DNA of 19,773 nt from an uncultured Oscillospiraceae bacterium (GTDB lineage Bacteria > Bacillota > Clostridia > Oscillospirales > Ruminococcaceae), in contig UQQY01000019.1 of NCBI GenBank assembly GCA_900543295.1, positions 1-19,773 on the forward strand. Direction: 5' to 3'. The notes under the pieces are model-generated. The model was not told where the DNA came from. It did no database searches and was given only the letters and a program-made list of their open reading frames with translations. Numbering within the stretch: the stretch's first letter is position 1; each line of letters starts with the position of its first letter. Of this stretch, positions 15,146-19,679 are shown one piece after another. A program made the position numbers and the translations under genes.

Positions 15146-15229
15146 ATGGGCAGGAAGGTCAATCATCAATATTCAGAAGACGATCCACAGCAGACTGCAT
15201 ATCCGGCTGACCGCGGTAAGCCTGTATGA
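15146..15229 (+). pseudogene. Truncated copy of the small peptide gene
   Basis: The leader and start (AACAATGGGCA) match those of the 43-aa peptide gene at 15628. After ATGGGCAGGAAG the similarity ends and the frame runs 27 codons antisense to the end of repressor gene 2. The ribosome binding site is also weakened (AGATGTG against AGAGGTG). This is best read as the stump of a gene whose body was replaced when the second repressor module was inserted or duplicated. Confidence 0.5.
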
Positions 15230-15494
15230 CCTTGCGTTCTTTGGCGGAGAGCTGCTTTTCATCCGCCGCCAATGAGCACACTTCATCTGTGCGCCCGAGC
15301 AGGTAGTCAACCGTTACATCGAGATAATCAGCGATTTTTGCTAAATTTTCCGACTTGGGGATGGAACCACCAGATTGCATGGATGACAATGTGTTTTTAC
15401 TTAAACCACAATTTTCTAAAACAGATTTTAGAGAGATTTTTCGTTCTTTCGCCACTTTTTTTATTTTTTCGGCAATTGATTTTGGATCGTACAC
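15159..15494 (-). CDS. XRE-family HTH repressor 2
   Basis: A 111-residue protein. The start chosen is GTG at 15494, with GAGGTG 5 bases before; the longer frame would begin in the operator region. Residues about 5-65 form a C1-type helix-turn-helix (KERKISLKSVLENCGLSKNT, then NLAKIADYLDVTVDYLLGRT). The short C-terminal part (LSAKERKVIQAYRGQPDMQS ... LLNIDD) is typical of phage and ICE repressors that serve as ImmA targets. It is divergent from the promoter of the rightward early operon, and two ATCC(C)AAA-type palindromes lie between. It is a paralogue of repressor 1 but shorter. Confidence 0.9.
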   Translation of the reverse strand: MYDPKSIAEKIKKVAKERKISLKSVLENCGLSKNTLSSMQSGGSIPKSENLAKIADYLDVTVDYLLGRTDEVCSLAADEKQLSAKERKVIQAYRGQPDMQSAVDRLLNIDD

Positions 15495-15520
15495 AAAAGC
15501 ACCTCTTTTTAAAAAATAAA

Positions 15521-15538
15521 ATCCAAAAATATTTGGAT
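15521..15538. promoter_or_regulatory. Probable operator of repressor 2, site A
   Basis: ATCCAAA-AATA-TTTGGAT, perfect 7-bp arms, about 15 bases upstream of the repressor 2 ribosome binding site. It is related to site B at 15551-15568. Confidence 0.65.
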
Positions 15539-15544
15539 TACATA

Positions 15545-15573
15545 TTGACAATCCCAAAACTTTGGGATATAAT
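15545..15573 (+). promoter_or_regulatory. Main rightward promoter of the early operon
   Basis: TTGACA (15545-15550) and TATAAT (15568-15573), perfect consensus with a 17-base spacer. The spacer is filled exactly by an operator palindrome. Predicted +1 is at about 15580/15581. Confidence 0.92.
15551..15568. promoter_or_regulatory. Probable operator of repressor 2, site B
   Basis: ATCCCAAA-AC-TTTGGGAT, perfect 8-bp arms, lying exactly between the -35 and -10 boxes of the rightward promoter. A bound repressor would exclude RNA polymerase. Confidence 0.8.
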
Positions 15574-15580
15574 ATATTCA

Positions 15581-15596
15581 GGTTAAGCGATTAACC
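15581..15596 (+). promoter_or_regulatory. Leader hairpin/palindrome, right copy
   Basis: GGTTAA-GCGA-TTAACC begins at the predicted transcription start, so the mRNA would open with a 6-bp stem and a GNRA-type tetraloop. A second, shorter stem follows (GCAC 15605-15608 with GTGC 15617-15620) that takes in part of the ribosome binding site. Confidence 0.65.
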
Positions 15597-15627
15597 AAAG
15601 TATAGCACGAAAAGAGGTGCAAAAACA

Positions 15628-15759
15628 ATGGGCAAGCAGAAAAAAGGACATAAGAAAAGCGGCGACCGCCACGACATGCTGAAACGAATCGTGGAAGTCA
15701 CCGCAGTCCTCCAGCTGATCGACATAATCCTCTCGATTATCGATCATCTGCGCAATTAA
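15628..15759 (+). CDS. Small basic/hydrophobic peptide (43 aa), possible type I toxin
   Basis: A 43-residue peptide, first gene behind the main rightward promoter; ribosome binding site GAGGTG (15614-15619), 8 bases before the ATG. The N-terminal 20 residues are basic and polar (MGKQKKGHKKSGDRHDMLKR). The rest is a hydrophobic helix with few charges (IVEVTAVLQLIDIILSIIDH). I recall similar MGxxKKGHKK... peptides in mobile elements of Clostridia but know no proven function. The leader hairpin at +1, partial pairing of the ribosome binding site and a strong antisense promoter just beyond the gene resemble type I toxin-antitoxin loci. It could also be a small membrane regulator, or not be translated. 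The gene call itself is well supported by signals. Confidence 0.7.
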   Translation: MGKQKKGHKKSGDRHDMLKRIVEVTAVLQLIDIILSIIDHLRN

Positions 15760-15786
15760 AACACAGGGGCGAAAGCCCCTTGTGTT
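15760..15786. terminator. Hairpin behind the 43-aa peptide gene
   Basis: AACACAGGGGC (15760-15770) pairs with GCCCCTTGTGTT (15775-15786) around a GAAA loop with one bulged base. Rightward there is no T-run; leftward it is followed by TTTTAATT. It may stabilise or partly terminate either RNA. Confidence 0.6.
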
Positions 15787-15787
15787 A

Positions 15788-15816
15788 ATAGTATACTGCT
15801 GAAAGCCCGTTGTCAA
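15788..15816 (-). promoter_or_regulatory. Antisense promoter facing the 43-aa peptide gene
   Basis: Read leftward, TTGACA (15816-15811) and TACTAT (15793-15788) with a 17-base spacer. The RNA would begin at about 15781, inside the hairpin, and run antisense across the 43-aa gene. Confidence 0.55.
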
Positions 15817-15845
15817 CCATATATGAAGGAAAGGAGGAAAAGACA

Positions 15846-15938
15846 ATGGAGATTATCAGAGAAATTGTATCCGCCGCCGCGGACATCATGACACTGATTA
15901 CGCTTGTTTTGCTGATAAAGGAGATGAAAAAGAAGTGA
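15846..15938 (+). CDS. 30-aa single-helix membrane peptide
   Basis: A 30-residue peptide: a short amphipathic start (MEIIREIVSAAAD), a hydrophobic stretch (IMTLITLVLLI) and a basic end (KEMKKK). The ribosome binding site AAGGAGG (15831-15837) is 8 bases before the ATG. Its stop overlaps the GTG start of the next gene (GTGA), so translation is probably coupled. The layout is that of tiny membrane peptides, including some type I toxins and holin-like peptides, but nothing in the sequence proves a function. Confidence 0.65.
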   Translation: MEIIREIVSAAADIMTLITLVLLIKEMKKK

Positions 15939-16162
15939 AGAATCGAAAAGCAATGACTGATCTCGGAAAGCGCGTCCGCGATCTGTACGAAGGGCGCGGA
16001 ATGACGCAGCGCGAGGTTGCGGAAAACGTACTGGGGTTAAGTCAGGCGGCGCTAAACCGCGTTATGCATGGGGAACGTCCGATGCCGCTTTCGTGGGCGA
16101 TTGAACTGTCCGATTATTTCGGCTGCACGATCGACCAGATCGTAAAAGGCGACACGCAATAG
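15935..16162 (+). CDS. Cro-like XRE-family HTH protein
   Basis: A 75-residue single-domain helix-turn-helix protein (LGKRVRDLYEGRGMTQREVA, then LGLSQAALNRVMHGERPMPLSWAIELSDYFGCTIDQIVKG). The start taken is GTG at 15935, which overlaps the preceding stop; AAAGGAG lies 11 bases upstream. An ATG six codons on (15953) is the alternative but has no good ribosome binding site. In size and in place, early in the rightward operon opposite the repressors, it matches a Cro-type or excision regulator. Its operator may be one of the palindromes at 15039-15114 or 15521-15596. Confidence 0.88.
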   Translation: MKNRKAMTDLGKRVRDLYEGRGMTQREVAENVLGLSQAALNRVMHGERPMPLSWAIELSDYFGCTIDQIVKGDTQ

Positions 16163-16175
16163 GGGAGGAAAAAAG

Positions 16176-16346
16176 ATGAATGTCCGATTTCGTTTGATTG
16201 GTTTTGCCGTGATTATTCTGCTTGAGGTCATATGTCTGATTGTTTATAAAAAAATACAGCCAGAGACTTTCTGGCCGTATTTCTTCTGGTGCTTGTTCAT
16301 CTTGGCACTCGCGGTGGTAGCCCTAATTCTTCCGATAGTTCTCTAG
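16176..16346 (+). CDS. Small two-helix membrane protein (56 aa)
   Basis: A 56-residue protein with two membrane helices (LIGFAVIILLEVICLIVY and WCLFILALAVVALILPIVL) joined by YKKIQPETFWPYFFW. The ribosome binding site GGGGAGG (16162-16168) is 7 bases before the ATG. It is similar to the 54-aa protein at 16784 (YKKxxPExxPxY loop between two helices), so the two are paralogues. The last 50 bases overlap, tail to tail, with the leftward gene 16297-16713, and a terminator for that gene is built into this coding sequence. Function unknown. Confidence 0.75.
   Translation: MNVRFRLIGFAVIILLEVICLIVYKKIQPETFWPYFFWCLFILALAVVALILPIVL
16248..16281 (-). terminator. Leftward terminator inside the 56-aa gene
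   Basis: Read leftward, AATACGGCCAGA (16281-16270) pairs with TCTGGCTGTATT (16264-16253), with one G-T pair, around a 5-base loop, followed by a run of T to 16248. It starts 16 bases after the stop of the leftward gene. Confidence 0.8.
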
Positions 16347-16713
16347 CGATAAGCAGGAATTCAGGATAAGAAAGAAGCCTTCTTTGTGGATCAATTGAAT
16401 CGTAGAAGTCACAGATTCTTTTTTGAAGAGAATCCGGAAGATAAAGAAGTATACGAGCGACGATTCCACCAAAGTCTTCTTGACATTTTCCGAATTGAAA
16501 ATAGTTTCCGACAACCTGAGTAAATTCTTCAAACACCATACGTTTGTCTTCGTATGCCTTCAGCTTACTTTGATATTCAAGCTCAAGTCTTTTTAACTTT
16601 CTTTGATGCCAATTATTTAGAATCGCCGTCAGGATTGGAGAGAGGATTGCGGCAACTATTGCGACCATTGCTGCAATAGCGTTCCAGTCTATATCAGTAG
16701 AATGATTATTCAA
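16297..16713 (-). CDS. Membrane-anchored coiled-coil protein, moron-like
   Basis: A 138-residue protein. The start chosen is TTG at 16713, because AAAGGAGG lies 7 bases before it; no ATG in frame has a ribosome binding site. An N-terminal membrane helix (WNAIAAMVAIVAAILSPILTAIL) is followed by a long charged coiled coil (WHQRKLKRLELEYQSKLKAY) and a helical domain of about 70 residues. It points against the surrounding operon, has its own promoter and its own terminator, and sits between two paralogous rightward genes. This is the pattern of a moron: a gene expressed from the silent prophage, often for superinfection exclusion or host benefit. The sequence gives no direct proof of function. 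Confidence 0.8.
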   Translation of the reverse strand: MNNHSTDIDWNAIAAMVAIVAAILSPILTAILNNWHQRKLKRLELEYQSKLKAYEDKRMVFEEFTQVVGNYFQFGKCQEDFGGIVARILLYLPDSLQKRICDFYDSIDPQRRLLSYPEFLLIARELSEELGLPPRVPR

Positions 16714-16735
16714 AACACCACCTCCTTTCGGCCAT

Positions 16736-16764
16736 ATTCTACCATGTGTCGGGAGCGGGTGCAA
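16736..16764 (-). promoter_or_regulatory. Own promoter of the leftward coiled-coil gene
   Basis: Read leftward, TTGCAC (16764-16759) and TAGAAT (16741-16736) with a 17-base spacer, close in front of the ribosome binding site. Confidence 0.6.
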
Positions 16765-16783
16765 CAGGAAGGGAGGAGGAAGA

Positions 16784-16948
16784 GTGATAGATATTATAGG
16801 ATTTTTGATCGTTCAACTTGCCGTCCTTGTTGGATCGAAACTTTATAAAAAATACGATCCTGAAGGGTATCCCGCTTATCGTATATATTTGATGGTTATG
16901 GAGGTGATTGCAGTGGCATTTTTGATATTTCGCTTAACTGCTCAGTAA
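16784..16948 (+). CDS. Small two-helix membrane protein (54 aa)
   Basis: A 54-residue protein starting with GTG at 16784 behind GGAGGAGG. Two hydrophobic helices (IIGFLIVQLAVLVG and LMVMEVIAVAFLIF) are joined by SKLYKKYDPEGYPAYRIY. It is a paralogue of the 56-aa protein at 16176: same loop pattern YKKxxPExxPxY and same spacing. The pair probably arose by duplication and is now split by the leftward moron-like gene. Function unknown; in size and place it resembles the small membrane proteins of phage early operons. Confidence 0.75.
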   Translation: MIDIIGFLIVQLAVLVGSKLYKKYDPEGYPAYRIYLMVMEVIAVAFLIFRLTAQ

Positions 16949-16982
16949 TACAAAATCGCAGCCGGAAAGGAATGTGAAGGGG

Positions 16983-17189
16983 ATGACACTATACCCGATG
17001 TATCCAAAAAGCCATTGTTTGCGTCTGCGTGGAGCAGAAGAAACAATGGAAAAACTGAATTTAGTCATTCAAAAATTAGAAGAGGCCAACGCCTTAGTGA
17101 AGGCGTTGGCCGAGAATGGAATCACGATTGAGCTTATGAACGCTTCGGAAGGTCCAGTGGAGGATGCAGAACCAATAATTTTGCCTTGA
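16983..17189 (+). CDS. Small coiled-coil protein of unknown function
   Basis: A 68-residue protein if started at ATG 16983 (AAGGA 11 bases before); GTG 16974 and an internal ATG (17046, METMEKL region) are alternatives. The first 22 residues look poorly structured. From EKLNLVIQKLEEANALVKAL there is a clear amphipathic coiled coil, then an acidic tail ending PIILP. The stretch encoding EEANALVKALAE contains a perfect 12-bp inverted repeat that serves as terminator for the opposing gene. I recognise no family. Confidence 0.65.
   Translation: MTLYPMYPKSHCLRLRGAEETMEKLNLVIQKLEEANALVKALAENGITIELMNASEGPVEDAEPIILP
17084..17111 (-). terminator. Leftward terminator inside the coiled-coil gene
   Basis: GGCCAACGCCTT (17084-17095) is perfectly complementary to 17100-17111 around a 4-base loop. 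Read leftward, the stem is followed by TCTTCTAATTTTTG. It lies about 85 bases after the stop of the TM2 gene. Rightward it has no T-run. Confidence 0.75.
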
Positions 17190-17195
17190 CGCTGT

Positions 17196-17570
17196 TTATC
17201 TTACGATCGGCAGACCAAGCCCGTCACGAAATGTTCCAGATGCTATCTTGATGATGTCGTAAATCCAGCCGAAGCCAAACAGTCCCATAGTGAAAAGATA
17301 TAATATGCCGGAGCCGGTTTTTCCGACGTAAAAACGATGTGCGCCGATAGCTCCAAGAACAATCGCAAGAATCAGCGTAACCATTTTGCTTTTGGCGCTG
17401 ATACCGGTACCCGCAGTTCCTACAGTATTTTGATTGACATTAGTGTTGGTATTAACGTTGTTGATGACAATTGTCGGCTGTGGAGCGGTTGTACCATCTA
17501 GTACATTAGCACCGCACTCCGGACAAAATTTTGCAGTTCCTGCCTCTGAGCCGCATTTCGGACAAAGCAT
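17196..17570 (-). CDS. Zinc-ribbon plus TM2-domain membrane protein, moron-like
   Basis: A 124-residue protein; the start ATG at 17570 has AAGGAG 11 bases before. Residues 3-19 form a zinc ribbon (CPKC ... CPEC). A flexible Asn/Thr-rich linker follows (NNVNTNTNVNQNTVGTAGTG). Residues about 60-118 form a TM2 domain: two helices with the hallmark GAIGAHRFYVGK and GFGWIYDI. TM2 proteins are small membrane proteins of unclear role, common in Firmicutes. The gene runs against the operon, ends 6 bases from the converging gene, and has its own consensus promoter and a terminator beyond its end. This suggests expression from the dormant element. Confidence 0.9.
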   Translation of the reverse strand: MLCPKCGSEAGTAKFCPECGANVLDGTTAPQPTIVINNVNTNTNVNQNTVGTAGTGISAKSKMVTLILAIVLGAIGAHRFYVGKTGSGILYLFTMGLFGFGWIYDIIKIASGTFRDGLGLPIVR

Positions 17571-17591
17571 AAAATCATATCTCCTTTTACG

Positions 17592-17611
17592 TTGTTTTTC
17601 GAGAAAAACAA
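17592..17611. repeat. Inverted repeat in the TM2 gene leader
   Basis: TTGTTTTTC (17592-17600) and GAAAAACAA (17603-17611), perfect 9-bp arms with a 2-base centre, lie between the promoter and ribosome binding site of the TM2 gene. It may be an operator or a weak leader hairpin. Confidence 0.45.
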
Positions 17612-17629
17612 ACTAAATATTACCATTCT

Positions 17630-17658
17630 ATAATAGCTTGATTTACTATGCATGTCAA
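17630..17658 (-). promoter_or_regulatory. Own promoter of the zinc-ribbon/TM2 gene
   Basis: Read leftward, TTGACA (17658-17653) and TATTAT (17635-17630) with a 17-base spacer, about 60 bases before the start codon. Confidence 0.85.
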
Positions 17659-17711
17659 GGAAAAGGAGAATATATTTTGTCTGAAAAAATTCATAATTAG
17701 CGGCGTATTCG

Positions 17712-17789
17712 GTGAAGCCGAGTAAACCGCCCAAGCCGTCGGACATAGACTATTTTAGAAAGGAGATGCGTGAGGATGGCCGAATATAA
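17712..17789 (+). pseudogene. Possible remnant of a gene 3' end
   Basis: A frame without ribosome binding site reads VKPSKPPKPSDIDYFRKEMR and six more codons to a stop inside the next gene. The composition looks protein-like and the ribosome binding site of the next gene lies within it. It may be the tail of a gene whose front was lost when the TM2 gene arrived. Weak evidence. Confidence 0.25.
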
Positions 17790-18099
17790 CTACATACAGG
17801 AGATTATCGACGGGCTTTCGCCCAGAGAGCGGAAAAAGCTCTCTCAGATGAAAAGCAGGGTATTCATGACAAAGGCCGACGGAACCTCGGTGCTCTGCTG
17901 TACCTTTTTAGATCCCGCGGGCCTCGCCGGTCCGCCGCAGCGCATCGACCATATCCCGCGTAAGGAGCAGGAAGAAATGATTCAGCAGTATGTTATGCCG
18001 CGTATGAAAAAGGCCGTGGAGGGAATCTGCGAGCGCGATCCGGCGTTTCGTGAAGGACTGCTGCGCCGGATAAAAGAGGAAGAGGGAAGAAAAGGATGA
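17776..18099 (+). CDS. Early-operon protein of unknown function (107 aa)
   Basis: A 107-residue protein. The ATG at 17776 (AAAGGAG 10 bases before) is preferred to the GTG at 17770, which is only 4 bases from the same ribosome binding site. It is mostly helical and charged: YIQEIIDGLSPRERKKLSQM, a central segment with two adjacent cysteines (SVLCCTFLDPAG), and a basic/acidic helical end (RIKEEEGRKG). I recognise no domain. Its stop overlaps the next start (ATGA), which puts it in a coupled chain of four small genes. Confidence 0.7.
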   Translation: MAEYNYIQEIIDGLSPRERKKLSQMKSRVFMTKADGTSVLCCTFLDPAGLAGPPQRIDHIPRKEQEEMIQQYVMPRMKKAVEGICERDPAFREGLLRRIKEEEGRKG

Positions 18100-18221
18100 A
18101 AAAAGGACGGAAGAAAAAGCGGACAACCTGCAAGGACTGTGCGTTTCACTGGACATGTTTGGAGCGTTCGCGCAATTATCCCTGCACACGTTTTCAGCCA
18201 AAGGAGGAAACGAAAAAATGA
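18096..18221 (+). CDS. Cys-rich mini-protein (41 aa)
   Basis: A 41-residue protein joined to both neighbours by ATGA overlaps. A very basic start (MKKGRKKKR) is followed by CKDC, then CLERSRNYPC: four cysteines in a CxxC-x7-C-x8-C-like pattern, plus His, probably binding zinc. It resembles in style the partial protein at 19680. Function unknown. Confidence 0.65.
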   Translation: MKKGRKKKRTTCKDCAFHWTCLERSRNYPCTRFQPKEETKK

Positions 18222-18457
18222 CGGATGAAAAAAGAAGGCGCGTCGCCGGGCGTATAGCCTACATAGCCGGACAGGCTGTACGGATGCTTCTGTCCGCGTC
18301 CGCCGCCTTTGCAGTCGGGTACCTTTCCTTTGACTGGATGACGGCAGTTTTTGATCCCATGTCGGCCGTATTTGTGCTTATGCTTATCATCGGGTTCGGC
18401 GGATGCGCCGTCTATCTGGCGTTGGACAAGCTGACCATCCGGAGGAGGGACAGATGA
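18218..18457 (+). CDS. Small two-helix membrane protein (79 aa)
   Basis: A 79-residue protein; start ATG at 18218 with AAGGAGG (18201-18207) 10 bases before. The longer frame from 18155 is discarded because it lies in the coding region of the preceding gene. A basic start (MTDEKRRRVAG) leads to two membrane segments (about residues 20-36 and 48-68: MSAVFVLMLIIGFGGCAVYL) and a basic tail (RRRDR). Function unknown. Confidence 0.75.
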   Translation: MTDEKRRRVAGRIAYIAGQAVRMLLSASAAFAVGYLSFDWMTAVFDPMSAVFVLMLIIGFGGCAVYLALDKLTIRRRDR

Positions 18458-18753
18458 CGGCAAAAGCGCGGTACGACAAAGACGGCAATCTGATTCCGCT
18501 GATCTTAACGCCGCCGAATAAATATGGCTACCGCGTCAACGTCGTAGACCATGAGGACGGAAGAAGGGCGTATGAAGAATACAGGCGGGAGCGCGGCCAT
18601 CCGCTGCACTTTGCGGAATCGGACGAATTCCGGCATGCGTTTGAGCGGGAATATATTGGGCGGCTCTTTGATGAGCTGCCGCCCGAACGCCGCCCAGCGC
18701 TTGAAGCGCGCATCGGGGCAGATTGTTTTATCAAAATCAGAAAAATGGCATAA
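18454..18753 (+). CDS. Soluble protein of unknown function (99 aa)
   Basis: A 99-residue protein; start ATG at 18454 with GGAGGAGG 5 bases before, overlapping the upstream stop (ATGA). It is hydrophilic: MTAKARYDKDGNLIPLILTP, then GYRVNVVDHEDGRRAYEEYR, and a helical end (IGRLFDELPPERRPALEARI). No domain recognised. It is the last gene before the non-coding region in front of the replication initiator, so it may belong to the replication module. Confidence 0.7.
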   Translation: MTAKARYDKDGNLIPLILTPPNKYGYRVNVVDHEDGRRAYEEYRRERGHPLHFAESDEFRHAFEREYIGRLFDELPPERRPALEARIGADCFIKIRKMA

Positions 18754-18918
18754 AAAAATACGGCAGCAAAAGCCGCCGCGCGTATGTGAAACACAAAAAT
18801 TAACCTGAAAACATTGTATCACATGCGCGCAGAAAAAGCAAGTAAAAATGGGCATTTCAAGCCCGTTTTTGGCTTGATAAACTAATTAAAACGAGAGCGA
18901 AAACAGGAGCTTGAAAAA
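18754..18918 (+). other. Hairpin-rich non-coding region before the replication initiator, candidate origin
   Basis: It contains GCGCGTATGTGA (18778-18789) and TCACATGCGCGC (18819-18830), 12-bp arms with one mismatch around a 29-base loop. Two mutually exclusive hairpins follow: AAAAATGGGC (18844-18853) with GCCCGTTTTT (18861-18870), and CAAGCC (18858-18863 region) with GGCTTG. HUH initiators nick such structured DNA, often close to their gene. The second hairpin could instead be a terminator. Confidence 0.4.
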
Positions 18919-19674
18919 ATGCCGTGGTACAAAAAAACAATCAAAGCAGGGGATGTTCTGGAAACGGAAATATATCGATCGGTGCGCACGCGCGGAGAAT
19001 CCGTCCCGCGAGAAAAGCGGAAGGCTCCCACAACGCAGGCGCAGGCGGCTTTAAACGATATAAACCGGAAAAAACGCATACGCCGCAAGATCAATGCAAA
19101 TTTTCGCCCAGGCGATTTATACATAACGCTTACCTACGCGAAAGAGCCGGATGAAATCGGTCAGGCAATCAAAAACCTGTCCAATTTTATTAAGCGCATC
19201 AACTATGGCAGGAAAAAGCGCGGGCTTGACAATATCAAGTATATGGCGGTAACGGAATATCAGGGCAAGCGGATTCATCATCATGTCGTTATGGAAAGCA
19301 TGAGCATGGACGAGATCAGAAGCCAATGGAAAAAAACCGCCGGAGCGGGCAACGTCAAAATAGAAACGCTGTACGCCCATGATACGGATTACAGCGCCCT
19401 TGCCGATTATCTGTTAAAGGAGACGCGGAACAGGCGCGGGAAAAGCTGGACCGAAAGCCGCAACCTAAAACAGCCGGAGATCACCTATACAAAGGCGAGT
19501 CGGCAGGACAAGCAAGCGGTGCGAGGGGCACGTCCATATGTGCCAAAGGGCTACGCCTTGACCGATGAGAGCCGGACAGCGAGCGACCTAACCGGTATTG
19601 TGTGTTATTTCAAATTCCGGCGGTTAAAAAGCCAATGGGAACAGAAGCCCTGTAAAAAATACGGCAAGGGGTGA
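18919..19674 (+). CDS. HUH-type rolling-circle replication initiator (Rep, ORF2/G2P-like)
   Basis: A 251-residue protein; start ATG at 18919 with AGGAG 9 bases before. All three HUH motifs can be seen in order: motif I LYITLTY (67-73), motif II RIHHHVVM with His120/His122, and motif III YLLKE with the likely nicking tyrosine Tyr164 and Lys167. The N-terminus is strongly basic (RKKRIRRKIN at about 50-59), as expected for DNA binding. HUH Rep proteins nick one strand at the origin and stay linked to the 5' end. The protein is of the type found in phages and mobile elements of Clostridia. The structured region just upstream is a candidate origin. It could instead act in transfer (relaxase-like), but no conjugation genes are visible. 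Confidence 0.85.
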   Translation: MPWYKKTIKAGDVLETEIYRSVRTRGESVPREKRKAPTTQAQAALNDINRKKRIRRKINANFRPGDLYITLTYAKEPDEIGQAIKNLSNFIKRINYGRKKRGLDNIKYMAVTEYQGKRIHHHVVMESMSMDEIRSQWKKTAGAGNVKIETLYAHDTDYSALADYLLKETRNRRGKSWTESRNLKQPEITYTKASRQDKQAVRGARPYVPKGYALTDESRTASDLTGIVCYFKFRRLKSQWEQKPCKKYGKG

Positions 19675-19679
19675 ACAGC

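Noticed and set aside
15583..15846. Leftward frame of 87 codons antisense to the 43-aa peptide gene
   Set aside because: It has no ribosome binding site and its start would lie in the ribosome binding site region of the 30-aa gene; the antisense promoter found there lies inside this frame, so it cannot transcribe its start.
18155..18217. Longer N-terminus for the 79-aa membrane protein
   Set aside because: It would overlap the Cys-rich mini-protein over 60 bases; the ATG at 18218 has a perfect ribosome binding site and an ATGA overlap.
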